Shown: positions 38,601 through 51,470, numbered from the stretch's first letter. The stretch is DNA of 64,000 nucleotides from Leucaena leucocephala (GCA_037074615.1 CM073547.1:4216001-4280000), one strand, 5' to 3'. A program made the numbers and translations. Notes: generated from the letters alone by a model not told the origin.

Positions 38601-41011
38601 TTTCTTCTTATCACTCAACTATTGGTTTACACGTCCATCTTCATCAAGGCAATAAATACAGAAGGTGAAAATAATAAATACGAAAAGACTAGAAAATTTC
38701 AAACATGGACCACCTCAAGTCATATGCCTCCCTAAATGTATGCTGAGCTTCTTGTTTCCAATGTGCAGAAAGGGATTTAATTGAACTTTGAAAACTCAGG
38801 TGTATCAGTTCTCAAATAAAATAAACTTTGGGTTTAGTTGCCACTTTGCTACTCTGAGTAGGGAACATTTAGTAATACATATATGGTAAACTGATTTACC
38901 ATAGTTTATATGCATGTAATAATATTCATATTAAATATCAGCAAATGATATTTTAAGTATCTGAAAAAAAAATATTTTAAATAATATATTACAGCCGGGT
39001 CATATTCCGGGTCTGAACTTAATTCAACAAATATAACATAGGAGTACCCATATATCTTTTTGAGGGTTGAATGGTAAATTACATGTAATTGACTCTAAGA
39101 TGCAATTCATCCAATCCTTAATTTAGGGGTAAAATTAGTTAAAGTCGTTAGTTAAAGTTAGTTAATTTGTATGTATATCAGAATCAATTTTAATGATTCC
39201 TTTATTCACTCTCCGAGTAATATAACAAAAGAGGAGCTTTACAAAGGTAAGGAATAAGCAAGCTGTTTTGCTATCAATCTGGTAAATGATTGACATTGAC
39301 TTTTGAGGGTGAAGGGAGACCCATCATCACATATGTCATTATTATATATATAGGTCAGCCACAAAAAAAAAAATTTTTTTTTTTTAAAAATATAAAATGT
39401 ATTATTTTTTTCAATAAATATATATTTTTTAAATTTATATTTATATTTTTTTATAAATTAAAACTATTTATCACATCAACTAATAATTTATTAATTATAT
39501 TGACTAATTTTTAATTTACCTTGTATATATATATTTGAACGTATATACATATATACATATGTATTCTTACTTTATTATAATTATTGATTATTGCACACAA
39601 ATTAAAAAAAAATACAATAAATACGTAGAAATATAATATACTTTACCAAATTTGTCCCTCATTTATCACTCACAATTATTTAATGCTTCCAAAAACATTA
39701 TTTTACTCCAACAGTAAAATAGAAAAAATAATATTATTTTTTAATCTTAATTATAAAAATTTGACAAAAGATTCACTTTATCTTTAAAATTTTAAATATA
39801 AAATATTAATCCACTTGCTAAACTTATAATTTTTTTAAAATATTCATATTAATGACATATAATAAGGAAGTTTTTAGCTAGGGTAACTAAAAACATGATT
39901 AAAAAATAATTTAAGAAAATTAATATTTATTTGTTACAAATAACTATTAAACTTATTTTTTAAATATATATAAATTAATTATCTAACTCAGATAAATATT
40001 AAATATTTTCTGAATTGATAAATGACATATAACATGAAATGAATTTATATATAAAATAAATACTCAGATTTGATTTGTCCATGTAGAATTAATATGATAG
40101 ACCAAAATATGATTTCAATGTCTCAAATAGTAACTAACTTCCTTTTAGCATTGCACTTTTGACTACAGTTATGCAAATTAAGCATTTTCTCGATATTGAT
40201 TCATCCGACCTCTATGGAAAAACAATAGTATTTCACTGTCTAATGCTAAGTTTTCTCAAAGCTCCATAGAACATCAACCCAAAATGCTAGATTCTGGAAA
40301 TTTTCATCATTCAGTCATCCTATTGGTAGCCATAAAATCCGTATATCCCTTACTCATTTGTTTCCAGTTTAGTATCTTCCCTCCCTTCTGTCACACATCA
40401 CATTTATGTACTTCACTAGTTATTGAAGATATTTTAAGTATCACATAATGTTATATGTGATCAAGATTAAGTTTTTATTTAACAATATAACGTGTGAGTC
40501 CCATATTGAGTATCCCTATCATATGTAATACCACTGCATGACCACTAATGATCCATCTTGTGCAGAAGGAAGCCATTACGACCGCAAGTATTCTGCCAAA
40601 TGTCATAGCCGACATGGAATATGTCATTTTCCATATTTAACACAGTTTGATATGATGTGAATGAAATGAGAGTCTAAGCCAATGACACATCTAAAAATCT
40701 AAAATACAAGTATCAGAAAATATCAAGAGTTCCATAGCCATAGTTTATATTTCAAGTTTTTAACATGCAACACTTCTATGTTATATAAAACAAAACAAAA
40801 TCCGGAAATCTCAGTAACATGATCGGAAATTACAGTCTTACTAGTAAAGCAGAGCACAGGGTAGACCAGATCAGAGATTGAGACCAAATGGTGGTGATTG
40901 CCGGCCTACTCATACAGCTTCACATTATATCCGCGTGAAATTAATGCACCTGACAAACACTCCCAACTGTAAAAGTTATAAAAGCATGGCCTATCTCTAC
41001 TTCCTCTACTA

Positions 41012-41018
41012 TATATAG
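41012..41018 (+). promoter_or_regulatory. TATA box of GDSL gene 1
   Basis: TATATAG lies 114 bases upstream of the ATG at 41132. The paralogue at 46562 has a TATA motif at an equivalent distance. Confidence 0.55.
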
Positions 41019-41131
41019 TATGAATCATCTAGCAAGTTCAACGCATTCACTTACTCAAATATCTACTACCTCCCTATCCTGACTTTCCCCCACTAGCTAC
41101 CATTTTGTTGCTTTGCTTCATTCTTGCTTCA

Positions 41132-43828
41132 ATGGAAGCTGAGAAGCTCTTAAGGAATTGGATGGCGAGTTTTGTGGCAGTGTTGGTGGTTCTAGGTTTG
41201 TGGGGTGGGGTTAGAGCTGCACCACAAGTACCTTGCTACTTCATTTTTGGGGATTCTTTGGTTGATAATGGCAACAACAATCTGTTAGCGTCTTTGGCTA
41301 AAGCTAACTACTTTCCCTATGGGATTGACTTTCCTCGGGGACCAACAGGAAGGTTTTCCAATGGGAAAACTACTGTTGATGTTGTTGGTGAGCTTGCTTC
41401 CCCATCACTTGCACAAGTAGATAATCAAAATTGCATCATGATGCTAAGCCTTGATGTTACTGTCAATGCCCACTGAAATTCCACAACATTACATATTTCT
41501 TCATCATTAAACCAGTTTTAACTAGCATGCACTAATCATCATCAATAATATCATCATACACTGACTATTCTAGAAGTGTTTATCCAAGAATTTAGGATTT
41601 TCGGTAGATCTATAATTTGGCCTACACTTGTATGATTCCCTTTTCCTCTCTTCAGCTAAGTAGCTTATGAAGCATGATCACTTAACAAAGGTTTCGTTTG
41701 TGTCCGAAACTTATTTAAACTACAACTGCATATAGAAAATTTTGTTGTCACATCTGTAGTTGTCTCGTGTCGTGCCTATGTCATTGTCCTTGCTCGTCAG
41801 CGAACCAGCTAATAAGAAAATTCAGATAAAGAGCAGCAAGAAATGACATGAAAACAGGACTAGAATTCTGGTTAAGTTTACTCAATGAATCTATATTTTA
41901 TTTTTCAAAATCGTATATAACTTATTGTTAAAATTTAACAGCTGAGCTTCTGGGGTTCGACCGTTATATTCCTCCCTATTCAACAGCCAGAGGACGAGAC
42001 ATACTCACTGGGGTCAACTATGCATCAGCAGCTGCAGGAATCAGAGAGGAAACCGGACGGCAACTGGTACCTTTTCTCTTTCTTGAACAATATTTGCTTC
42101 TTCTATTGCACATCAAGTTCTTCCTCATTGGGTTAACATCCTGGTTGATAATGGTCTCTGATGGCTTGTTTATTTGTAGGGAGCGCGAATTAGTTTCAGT
42201 GGGCAGGTGCAGAATTACCAAAGGACTGTATCCCAAGTGGTGAACATACTGGGAGATGAGGCCCAAGCTGCAAATTACCTGAGAAAGTGCATATATTCAA
42301 TTGGATTGGGCAGTAATGATTACCTCAACAACTATTTCATGCCAGCATTTTATTCCAGCAGTAGGCGGTACACACCAGAACAGTATGCTGATGTTCTCAT
42401 TCAACAGTATTCTCAGCAAATCCGGGTTCGTCTCTAGCTTTTCTTGTCTCTTCCCAGTCATTTTCCTTCTACTTTAGCTAACTTCAACTATCTTCTATAA
42501 AATGAAGAATTTCAATAATCCATAAACAATAAAAACCTAAATTTCAGGGGTTTAACTTCAAATAAGTTTTCTTCCCTTCCATTTTTTTGAAGTACCATAA
42601 TCCAAACATGTTTTTAGTAAAAGCATGGTTAGATTTAAATTTACCTCCAATCCTTTCCTTCCCCACCTTCCATTGTTTTTGGGTTTTGGATGTTGCTCAT
42701 TCACAAAGTGAGTGTAAGGACCGCATTTGGGGAGAGTGACACAAAAACAATGTGGTTATGTATAGGACCCACATATATGATAATCAAGTATGGAGCCCAC
42801 TACTTTACCTTTTTTTATTCTTTTTTCAAATGCACCCTCTTCATTTTTCAGCCATGTTAAACTTATTGGGACTGATACGGAGAGATGACGTCTCTTCAAA
42901 TCAACATGGTTCAAAGGGTGTGACTATAGAGGGCACATTTGGGCAAAGTTTGTGACACAAGAAAATGTGGTCTTAAATGGGATCCACATATCATAATCAG
43001 AAATGGAGCCCACCACTCTATCTTTTTAACGCTATCTTTGAATGCCATTCAACATTGAGTTTGCCAATGTAAAGAATCTTTGGCCCAAAAACAAAGTCAA
43101 TGTAACGAATCTAAGTCAATTTTTCCCCTAAGCCATGTTGATAGAAACTGATTCTGACTGGTAAGCAGAGTTGCTATCTCTTCAAATCAATATGGTTAAA
43201 AAAATGAAAGACTTTTGCGATTTATTTTTATGTTTCAGAGATTGTACAACTATGGAGCAAAGAAAATGGCGTTATTTGGGGTTGGTCAAATAGGATGCAG
43301 TCCCAATGCACTTGCTCGGTTTAGCCGAGATGGAAGAACATGTGTGGAAAGAATCAACGCTGCAAACCGAATATTCAACGACAGATTGAAATCTCTCGTT
43401 GATCAACTCAACAACGAGCTGACTGATGCAAAATTCATCTACATTAACACATACGGAATCTTTCAAGACATTTTAAGCAACCCCTCATCCTTTGGTAACT
43501 AATTTATCCTCTACTCCGAACATTTTTCGCTGTAATTTCTGCCACTTTCTCTACGAAAAGGATAGAATTTGTTCTAATAATCGGATAAAACCATTAAAAT
43601 TCAGGATTTAGAGTTACGAATGCCGGATGCTGTGGAGTAGGAAGGAACAACGGTCAAATTACATGCTTGCCAGGGCAGAGACCATGTCCGAACAGAAGGG
43701 AGTACCTGTTTTGGGACGCTTTTCATCCAACGGAGTCTGGCAATACCATTGCAGGAAGGAGAGCTTACAGTGCTCAATCTTCCTCCGATGCCTACCCCAT
43801 GGATATACGCGGCTTGGCTCAGAGCTGA
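41132..43828 (+). CDS. GDSL esterase/lipase 1 (SGNH hydrolase, secreted)
   Basis: Five exons, 41132-41387, 41942-42066, 42180-42425, 43239-43494 and 43605-43828, encode 368 residues, the usual plant GDSL length. A signal peptide covers about residues 1-29 (AVLVVLGLW core). Block I is FIFGDSLVDNGNN with nucleophile S42. Block II is GVNYASAAAGI. Block III is GLGSNDY with oxyanion N173. Block V is FWDAFHPTE with D332 and H335. The cysteines of IGCSP and GRTCVE, and the AGCCGVG..CLPG..CPNR group, are all present. Such enzymes hydrolyse acyl esters outside the cell or in the ER; the substrate cannot be inferred. The upstream ATG at 41132 is chosen because it directly precedes the signal peptide; M11 would shorten that peptide. 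The AT4G18970/AT5G45670 type is likely by sequence and synteny. Confidence 0.93.
42720..43205. repeat. Imperfect tandem duplication in intron 3 of GDSL gene 1
   Basis: Two diverged copies, about 42720-42915 and 42930-43205, share CATTTGGG, TGACACAA.AA, ATGTGGT, GG.(T/C)CCACATAT, ATGGAGCCCAC and, at their right ends, AGCCATGTT and CTTCAAATCAACATGGTT-like words. No coding capacity. Confidence 0.7.
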
Positions 43829-44764
43829 AGAACCTTCGCGCACAGGAAGGAAGTATCCTGACTCCGGAGGTGTGGAAGGAGATTTTGCCGGCGTGCAAAT
43901 GCTTGGGAAAATTACATTAAGGAACCCAAATGTTAAAAACTTTACATTAAAGTGTCTTTAAAATTAAAATATTTCTGGTTTGGTTATGTCAAATCGTCAA
44001 TCCATAAGTACTGGTACGCAGCATGTTTATCTTAAAACATTCTCATTTCAAGTGTAATTGTTGTCTGTTTTCATGATTGGAATATTAAATTAAATGCTGA
44101 TAATAATATTAGCGGAGTTTTTATGTGTGCCCATCAAATTTTCACAATTAAATCTTGCTTATAGAGAAAACACATTCCAGTATTTATTTAAGGATCAAAT
44201 TGTGAAATTGGGTCCGCACTGAGATGGCTTCTTCTTGAGTATCCTGAAGCTCCATAGACCACCGTTTGACGATCCCTGCCTCCAAAATATCATCACTCAA
44301 CCGCTCTTTATGTTTTTTTTTTCTTTTATATAGAATGAAGAAAATTATACAGCTAAAATTAGTATATTGGGGACTGGGAAATGGGGCTTTAGAAGTTGCA
44401 CTCTTCATCTCAACCAAATTATAAACCAATTTTCAAGATAGATCAAGTTGTACCTCTTCATGCCTGAGTAGTGAGTACTTCTTCTGGGTTGCATTTGGAA
44501 CCACTGTTGTTGAAATGGTTTTTCTTGAGAATGTCACAATTAGGAAGAGCATGGGGAAACAAGTTCCAAATGAAAAACAGCTGTTTGTTGCATAAATCCT
44601 GTTTTTTTTTACCATAACTTATTGTCGATTTTTTTTTTGTGATAAGCAGAGCTATCCTCTAAAATAATGTTATTTAAAATACTATTGGATAAATATAAAA
44701 ATATTTTTTAACGAGAATTTAAATATTAATCCATACTTTATGAGGGATTAATTACTTTTTTTTA

Positions 44765-45005
44765 TAATTTTTTTTAAAAAGGAGCTCGGCTGACCAATGA
44801 TTCAAAGGTAGAGCGAAGTCTCATTTCCTCCTAGGTGATATCAATGTCAGGTAGGGCGTACTGTCTATTACTCTCAAGCGTAAACCTAGGCATCTATGAG
44901 TTAGAGTGTCTCCCCAAACATCGTGACTAGAAATGTAATAAAATAATACTCCCCAAGGATCAAACATGTTTTAAATAATCGCATATCAATATACATTGGA
45001 GGGGT
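44765..45005 (-). mobile_element. SINE family B copy with 19-bp flanking direct repeat
   Basis: The direct repeat GATTAATTACTTTTTTTTA flanks the element at 44746-44764 and 45006-45024. Read on the minus strand it has a pol III B-box-like TTTGATCCTTGG near its 5' end, the family core with TAGGTTTACGCTTGAGAGTA, and an A-rich 3' end. Length is 241 bases, with no coding capacity. Confidence 0.75.
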
Positions 45006-45541
45006 GATTAATTACTTTTTTTTAGACACAATAGATAACTCATTATTGATTATATCTATTGGTTTATGGGCGTGTGTTGATTAAAATGGGTTTATTGGGC
45101 TATTTAATAAGGGCCTAGACTCAGATTGAACACTGATTAAAGATGAACAAATATTGGGCCATATGGGCTTGTTTCATGATCTTTTTGTTTTTTAAAAAAG
45201 AGAACATGGTAGAGAGTAAATGAGGTTAGTACAAGTGTCCTCGCTTCTGCCTTCTGTACTCATCGTCGGTTCATCTCCTCAATTGTGATCCTTATGATAT
45301 TTGTACTATATAGCATCTTGAGTTCAACCGTGATTGCAAAAAAAAAAAAAAAATCTTTAGAAGAACTATCTCTACCACTCGAAATTGTCATAGTCAGATA
45401 GTTATATCATAAAGAATAAATGATACTATTTATATTCTTATAATAATATACTACATCCAGTTAATATGAGATTAGTAATTTAATATTTATATTTTGTTGA
45501 GATCTTGTAGCTAATGACACCAAACTCCTCCCTTAAGTCTT

Positions 45542-45725
45542 TTTTTTTTCCTCACCCGGTTTATTGGAGTTTTGCCTCAACTATATCTGGATTTGACCCG
45601 CGTCGCATGCCTGGATATAGTGGGTGAGTCTCTCAACGGGAATTTTCTGCATACATCAAGGCTTGAACTCGAGACCTCATTTAAGCGATATCGAGCCGTT
45701 TACTACTCAGACTAACCCCTGTTAA
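45542..45725 (-). mobile_element. tRNA-derived SINE (family C) with 13-bp target duplication
   Basis: The perfect direct repeat TCCCTTAAGTCTT occurs at 45529-45541 and 45726-45738. On the minus strand the element starts near the tRNA-like part (TTAGTCTGAGTAGTAAACGG as A-box region, GAGTTCAAGCC as B box) and ends in a short poly(A). This is the full layout of an L1-mobilised SINE of about 184 bases. Confidence 0.88.
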
Positions 45726-46440
45726 TCCCTTAAGTCTTATTTAAATATGAAGCTGTTAGTTTAAATCTGAGTATAATGGGTGCTTAAGTTTTGACAAAAT
45801 AATGAGAGTATTTTTTTCCTAGCCCACAAATTTTGTTACATGTTGATGAAATAATTTTAGTAATATCTCTAATTATTTTTAAGTATAATAATATAAAATG
45901 CCCTTTAAATTTATTTCCTACAAATATATGTTAAGGGTATAATTCTCATTTTAAGATTTATAACGCAAATAATTTTTATTTTTTCTAATAAATATATTTC
46001 TTAAAATTTAAATTTATATTCTTTTTATTGAGATGTGGATACTGCATAGTACTTTAACTAAGAATGTGTTAGTTTATACTACCTTAACGTGTTAACGTGT
46101 CATTCCCAAAGGTATTGAACGCGGTGTATTGTGGATCACTGAGGTGTTCAAAATTCATATAGTAATCAATATATTCAATTTTCCGCTCCCTAAAATAAGC
46201 CATGCTATTGACTGATGAGTGCAAAATTAGAAAGAAATGAAACAGTGGATTAATTAAAAATGATGTTTCTTTTATTTTTTTTCTTGAAATTATTATTACT
46301 TATTACAATAAAAACAAAAGCAAAAAAGTAATTAATGATAATAGCAAATTTCCATAACCCTTTAATTTTCCCCACCAAAATAAGTCACCTCTCCTAATAA
46401 TAATAATATGCCTAAAAGTAGAAACCTTATTTGCATCTCA

Positions 46441-46448
46441 TATATAAG
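46441..46448 (+). promoter_or_regulatory. TATA box of GDSL gene 2
   Basis: TATATAAG lies 114 bases upstream of the final base before the ATG at 46562, like the motif in front of the paralogue at 41012. Confidence 0.6.
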
Positions 46449-46561
46449 TGCTAGCTTCTCCCTTGCTGAAGAATCCCAAAATCTCGCAGGATCATCATCA
46501 TCATTAATTACCTTAAGATTCGTTTGATTAAGGTTTCGAAGTTTTTGTTAATTAATTAGAA

Positions 46562-49500
46562 ATGACATGTTGTGAGAGATCAAAGCAGGAACGGTTGGTT
46601 TTACGTAATGTTGTGTTATTGTTGGGAGCAACATTGATGTTATTATTGCAGAATACTGAAGGTGTAGAAGGAGAGCCTCAAATTCCTTGCGTTTTCATAT
46701 TTGGTGACTCTTTATCAGACAATGGAAACAATCATCTTCTCCGCACCTCTGCCAAAGCTAACTACTCCCCTTACGGCGTCGACTTACCCGACGGCAAACC
46801 CACCGGAAGATTCACCAATGGCCTCAATTCCATTGATTTCATTAGTATGTAACCTCTCCCTCTCTCAATCATTCATTTGATTGTTTTTCCGACGTAAATT
46901 TAAGACAAACCGTTACGTTCGTTCTTATATACTACTTAACCGACGTAGAAAGTCCTGCCTGCCATAGTGCTTTTATCTATCTCTCTATCATTGATTCATT
47001 TGTTTCTTTCCTTGGGATACGTTATACGTTCTTAGGTTTTCAAGTTATGATCTTCTTGTGATTAGTTTGTTAAATTAATGCTGAATTAGGAATAACTTTT
47101 TTCTTCGCCTTTAAAGATATATAATCATTTTTTTTCAATTTAATTAGGATTAAATTAATCATAAATATGAAGAAAATTTAGGTTATAAATATTATTTTGA
47201 TTTAGTTGTACATAAATCCCCATTTTACAATAATTCTTTCATGGGATTCTTAATTGTCATCCTCTCAAATCAAAATACTCACGTTATTTTGACAGGTTCT
47301 TGAATAAGTCCTTATGAACATACAAAACACTTTCGGAAAAACTACACAAACTAAGTCTGAAGATGCTTGAATTTCACCTAGCTAGATAGCCATTTATTGG
47401 AAATGAATGGATTGAATGGAGTGATTTTTTATAGGATTCAATTGAAATTTAAAATTGTCATGATGAGCTGAGCTAATTAAGGTGAGGGTTGTTGTGAACA
47501 GCTCAATTTCTGGGATTCGACGAGTTTATCCCTCCCTTCGCAAACACCGCCGCAGACGTATCCAACGGTGTCAACTACGCCTCCGGTGCTGCCGGAATTC
47601 GCAATGAAACTGGAAAGCATCTCGTAAGTACTTTATTCACCTGTCAAACACACATACACACCTTGTTCTTGATTAGGAATGGGTTTTTTCGTCTAATCCC
47701 TTCCCAGTTTAAATCCCATTTCATTGATTAATTGAGTAGAGCTTCTACTTGTATATGTATAGAGTTAATTATGAAAGAAAAGAGAATAATGATGAAGCGG
47801 TTGGCATATATATGAATGCAGGGATCAGATATAAGCTTGGGATTACAGCTAACAAATTTCAGAACAACAGTATCTCAAATAAGTGCAGGACTTAATAAAA
47901 GCTCAGACAAAGTAGAGAAGCTATTGAACAAGTGCTTGTTTTATGTGAATATAGGCTACAGTGATTTCATAAACAACTACTTCTTGCCCCAATATTACCC
48001 TACAAGCACCAACTTTACCATTGACCAGTATGCTTCTGATCTTATCCAACAATACTCTCAATTCATTCAAGTAAGCACCTTTATTTGTTCTATCATATAT
48101 ATTGCTCTTCCACACTTGTCCTTATTTTAAAGCAATCCTTGTGTTGGGTTGCGTTTGCGATAATGATGATGATGGTGATGGGTTTATTTGGATTCACGTC
48201 TAGAAAAGTGAATTTTATCCAACTTTTACAAAATTGAAGTTGGGGTAAAAATTAATTAGTATGTGTTTGGCTATTTGGTTTGAAAAGCTCTTTTAGCAAA
48301 ATTTTGATTTGAAGAAATTTTAAATAAACAGTCATATTTGTCCAGAAGTGATTTTGGTTAAAACTATGGTTTAAAACAATAGTTTTAAATAAGCTACTGA
48401 AACTAACTTTTGGAACAGAGTTTATGGACTATTCAATTATTATCTTACCTCTATTTTTTTACACCTTCTCTCATCTCTTCTCTATCCTCTCTGCTCTCTC
48501 TTACTTTTAATCAAATCATATCATTTCTGGTAATTTACTAATATAAAAAGTGATTCCACTACTAATCATCTAAATATCTCAATTTTTAAAATCTATTCTT
48601 CCCAAAATCTATTTTTTTCTAGAATCTATTTTTCAAAAACTAATCCAAACAGGCTCTTAGTAAAATGTAATTTATGTTTGGATATATATAGAGATTTTTA
48701 TTAAAAAAAAAGTTAGTTGACAAAAAGCTTGTTTGCCACTATCCCAAGCATCATTATTTCTTTATGGGTAAATTAACATCTATCCAACGTTCAGATATTA
48801 TTTTTCAATAGCATTTAACACTTTATCTGACATTTTGATGTTATTTTTCTGACATATCTAATATCCCTTAATATTATTTTTTAGTTACATCTAATATTTT
48901 AATCTTATTTATAATTTTGAGTACTAGATACACTATAAATAATATTAAAGTACTGGAAATACTAGAAATATAACATTAGGGTGCTAGATGCAAAATGAAT
49001 AAGATTATAATATTAAATATAACTAGAAAATAATATCAATTGCTTGCTGGATGTTATTTTATCATTTTTCTATCCAACTGACTTTTGAGTCTTCCTACTA
49101 TTGTCCCAAAATGTATATGATAACTTTGAATTAATGATGATGATGCAGAGTCTATATGATATTGGAGGGAGGAAGTTTGCGTTGGTGGGGGTGGGGAACA
49201 TAGGAAGCACTCCAATGGCATTGACCACTCTTAAGACCTCTAGTAGTATTGATGACATTAATAAAGCAGCTCTCATCTTTGACTCCAACCTCAAATCTCA
49301 AGTTGATCACTTCAATGAAGCTCTCTCAAATGCCTTTTTCATCTTCATCAACACCACTGCTTCCAAACTTGACCCTTCTCTTGGTAATAATAATTTCTCT
49401 TATTTAATTATCAATTTTTTTAATTATCGTTCCTTAAGAAAGAGCCTTGCCTTTCTTCTTCACTTGCAGGATCCAAGGTTTTGGATACTGGTTGCTGCCA

Positions 49501-49684
49501 AGTAGGGGAAAATGGGCAGTGCGTTGCTAATGTAAAGCCATGTGAAAACAGAACTGATTTCGTATTCTTTGATTCATTTCATCCCACTGAATCTGTCAAC
49601 TTAATCACCGCACTTTCTTCATATAATGCTTCAATTCCTGACTTCACTTATCCTATGGATATCTTCCACCTCATTCGCTTCTAA
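46562..49684 (+). CDS. GDSL esterase/lipase 2, tandem paralogue with altered block III
   Basis: Five exons, 46562-46844, 47502-47623, 47822-48070, 49149-49383 and 49470-49684, encode 367 residues with the same exon plan and phases as the gene at 41132, so the pair arose by tandem duplication. A signal or anchor segment (LVLRNVVLLLGATLMLLL) precedes block I FIFGDSLSDNGNN with nucleophile S50. Block II GVNYASGAAGI and block V FFDSFHPTE (D331, H334) are intact. In block III, however, the oxyanion Asn of G-x-N-D is replaced: NIGYSDF, with Ser182. The cysteine of IGCSP is Ser (IGSTP) and the matching downstream cysteine is also gone (KTSSSIDDIN). The reading frame is otherwise undamaged, so it looks expressed but may have changed or reduced esterase activity. 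Intron 3 carries a MITE. Confidence 0.9.
48259..48656. mobile_element. Tourist-like (PIF/Harbinger) MITE in intron 3 of GDSL gene 2
   Basis: The left end reads GTATGTGTTTGG and the right end, reversed, GAGCCTGTTTGG; both are flanked by TTA (48256-48258 and 48657-48659). Length is 398 bases with no coding capacity. A related, decayed copy is at 22240-22650. The inner seven bases of the termini match; the outer ones have diverged. Confidence 0.65.
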
Positions 49685-51470
49685 ATCCTCCATTCATCTC
49701 TCTGCCAATAGATTTATAGCCTAATAACATGAAAGCTCCTTGTAAATGAGAAGTTATATGTTTGATTTCACTTGTAACTTCAGGTCTTTAGTGTCTCCCC
49801 TTCTAATTCAATATCCAGCTCACATGTAAACTTAGATAGCCAGTTATAGACTTATAGCACCCCCATGTACTAGGCATCTCCTATAACGCCACTAATAATG
49901 GCTTCTTCTTTTTTTTTGTATCTTCTTAGTTAGTAGTTTGTTAATGTATATAATAAATTAGACAGTGATAATCAAATATACACACTCAAATATGTGTTTG
50001 TCACCTCATAATGTGTTTTCCTTTGCTAATTGTAAAGATGAGTGTGTATGGGATTATGGTGGGCAGATTATTATTAAAATACTAACTAACTAGACATAAG
50101 GTTCTAAGTATAAGAACTAGACGAGAAATTTATTTTAATTCTAAATATAAGATATCAATGCATATTATCTCCTAAATTTATAATTTTTTTATAAATTATT
50201 CTTATTAATTGTATATATTAACGGGTAGTTGCAATGTACATCATTAAATAGGGTATATATTAGAAAAATCAATACATATTTATTATAAATAATTAATTTA
50301 ACTAATTTTTTTAATATCTATAAATTAGTTATGTAGACCTGAGGAGTTAAAATAGCCTATTATATTTGTTTGTAACTCATGTCACGTGCTTACTGAAACT
50401 GTGTCAAGAAATTTAAAGGCATGCAAGTCAGAATTACAGGGAAACCAAACATTATGGGAGTTAACAGACGGTATTACTAACATGTTAAGATGTCTTCTCC
50501 ATACTCACATCATACTGAACACAAATGTAAGCAGTTTTCACCATGAATACAGAATATTTAGTGTTATCATTGATGTCTACAGAGCCACTACATAGAGAGG
50601 GAATTAATACTTCAAAACATATTTCTCACACAATTCTGCTTATATTTATATATATGGTTGTTGCCTTTGATCCCTAGCATTCATCTGTTACCATTATGAC
50701 AAAATACAAGAAGCAGAAGTTCTTAATATGTCACAAGCACATCACCTGCACATGAACATCCCAAGAAACAACAGGAGAAACTTGATTAGCTTATTATGAA
50801 GCAAAAGATTTAATTTTACATTGTAAATTTGTTCGACAACTAGATATAAGCATGTATTTAATAGAAGGGGAAAAAAAACCGAACCATGTGCAATTTCACA
50901 TCAGAGTTCTATTATGATATTGATTCCTTGTGTGTTTTTTCAGCATTCGATATTGATTTTGATAATAGTAAATTGTTTTTCCAAGTTGAAGTGGTGAGAT
51001 GTTTAAATGAATATACACAAATGGACTAATACAAATAAATGTCAAAGAACTAGGTTAGATCTGTGATATAATTCATGGTTGAAGTGAAGTAGAGAGAAAG
51101 ATAGGAACAAGGTGATGGATTTTAAGTGTATGAGATCCTCGTGTGCAGAATCCTACCTTTCACTATACTTCTCCACCAACATGAAGTACTTTAGAAGATC
51201 CAAATTTCCAAAACTACTACTCCATCAGGTCCTATTTATAATTATAAGGTACCTAGGGAGAGGTTTTGTACTCTTTTTTTATAAAGTACCTCGTTGATTT
51301 ATTTATTACAATTTTTTTAGCCCTATTCAATGTTGATATAGAAAAGTAGGAAACCCTTTTGAAGGTGTACCTAATATGGGCAAAGTAAGAATTTTTTGTT
51401 TCAATCTTTAGACAGAGGGAATGAGTATCAAGGTTTTTCTTAGTTCTGGTGAATTGAAAAGTGTTGGAAG
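49685..51470. other. Spacer between GDSL gene 2 and the MADS-box gene (converging transcripts)
   Basis: It holds the 3' flanks of the two genes. No gene was recognised; the short frames at 50386 and 51112 have no family resemblance. Confidence 0.5.

Larger units (their letters stand above)
33600..41000. other. AT-rich intergenic desert between subtilase and GDSL genes
   Basis: No convincing gene on either strand. It contains (AT)n tracts at about 34639-34662 and 35766-35786, a 43-base-period duplication at 35605-35672, a SINE-family copy at about 35100-35340, a dispersed repeat at about 36790-36930, and the copy at 38225-38415 of the intron-7 repeat. The last kilobase is the promoter region of the first GDSL gene. 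Confidence 0.5.
43829..46440. other. Spacer between the two GDSL genes, with two SINE insertions
   Basis: No gene was seen. It holds the 3' flank of GDSL gene 1, SINEs at 44765-45005 and 45542-45725, and AT-rich sequence leading to the promoter of GDSL gene 2. Confidence 0.55.
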
